Translations under genes and position numbers: made by a program | Assembly: GCA_024654105.1 (NCBI GenBank) | Contig: JANLID010000129.1 | Location: forward strand, 1-13,296 | Length of the DNA stretch: 13,296 nt | Source: Gallionella sp. | GTDB taxonomy: Bacteria > Pseudomonadota > Gammaproteobacteria > Burkholderiales > Gallionellaceae | Reading direction: 5' to 3' | The notes under the pieces: generated by a model | Told to the model about the DNA's origin: nothing | The model's input: only the letters and a program-made list of their open reading frames with translations | Databases searched by the model: none | In this document: positions 13,199 through 13,296 of the stretch, in pieces | Layout of the letters: every line of letters begins with the position of its first letter | Position numbering within the stretch: the stretch's first letter is position 1

Positions 13199-13296
13199 CT
13201 AGCAGCCTGTCGGACTTAAAATTTCCGGAGCAACAAACCGTTGCACCGGCAAGCAATTGCACAAAAAATAGGCATATTTCGCTGTTTTTTACCAGA
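13199..13296. mobile_element. Partial end of an insertion sequence (terminal inverted repeat at 13199-13225)
   Basis: Positions 13199-13225 are an exact inverted copy of 71-97. The element body would run to the right and out of the window; the 71 bases after the repeat are AT-rich with T/A runs and contain no readable transposase start. Only 47 bp separate it from the res stop (13151), and that short gap holds nothing I can identify. The family is not assigned. Confidence 0.55.

Noticed and set aside
1..13296. Window as a circular plasmid closed through the IS
   Set aside because: The edge repeats would permit it, but birA, coaX and a tRNA-Met point to chromosome; two IS copies at an assembly break explain the edges better.
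1..13296. CRISPR array, rRNA or riboswitch
   Set aside because: No regularly spaced direct repeats, rRNA-like sequence or recognisable riboswitch was seen on either strand.

Overview
The window looks like proteobacterial, probably betaproteobacterial, chromosome (Nitrosomonadales/Gallionellaceae-like; this is an inference from gene content and order, not a database match). A core block with a patatin-like lipase, birA, coaX, a SPOR-domain protein and a tRNA-Met(CAT) is flanked by accessory DNA on both sides.

Left part (1-2190) is the end of an integrative element. A 426-aa P4-type tyrosine integrase starts about 180 bp from the 3' end of the tRNA-Met gene and points away from it, the classic layout of an island integrated at a tRNA 3' end. 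Further left are an AlpA-type regulator and a translationally coupled small gene whose 3' end runs into an IS end. The element continues beyond the left edge.

Middle part (2189-6764) is core chromosome: tRNA-Met, then a leftward operon (small ORF > patatin lipase > birA > coaX > SPOR protein) in which three successive junctions are 4-base ATGA overlaps, read from a promoter with a perfect TATAAT near 6200. A small rightward hypothetical gene follows at 6420.

Right part (6799-13151) is a type III-like restriction-modification module: an XRE-type regulator (-), a beta-class DNA methyltransferase Mod (+), an inward leftward cassette higB-higA plus a 56-aa third gene (-), and a 981-aa Res helicase-nuclease (+) with complete SF2 motifs and a C-terminal PD-ExK site. 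The control DNA between regulator and mod carries several inverted GTTACG/CGTAAC boxes and a second inverted repeat. The control DNA between higB and res carries a 17-bp palindrome inside a good sigma-70 promoter for higB.

The most unusual signal is in mod. Three unrelated palindromic repeat families, each of a kind usually found between genes, sit inside this single coding sequence, all in frame and all at apparent linkers between conserved blocks. The target-recognition region of the same gene is a sharply AT-richer patch, as expected after domain exchange.

Both edges of the window carry a 27-bp perfect inverted repeat (71-97 and 13199-13225) about 98 nt from the end of the sequence. This pattern fits a short-read contig broken at two copies of one insertion sequence, which would lie in direct orientation.
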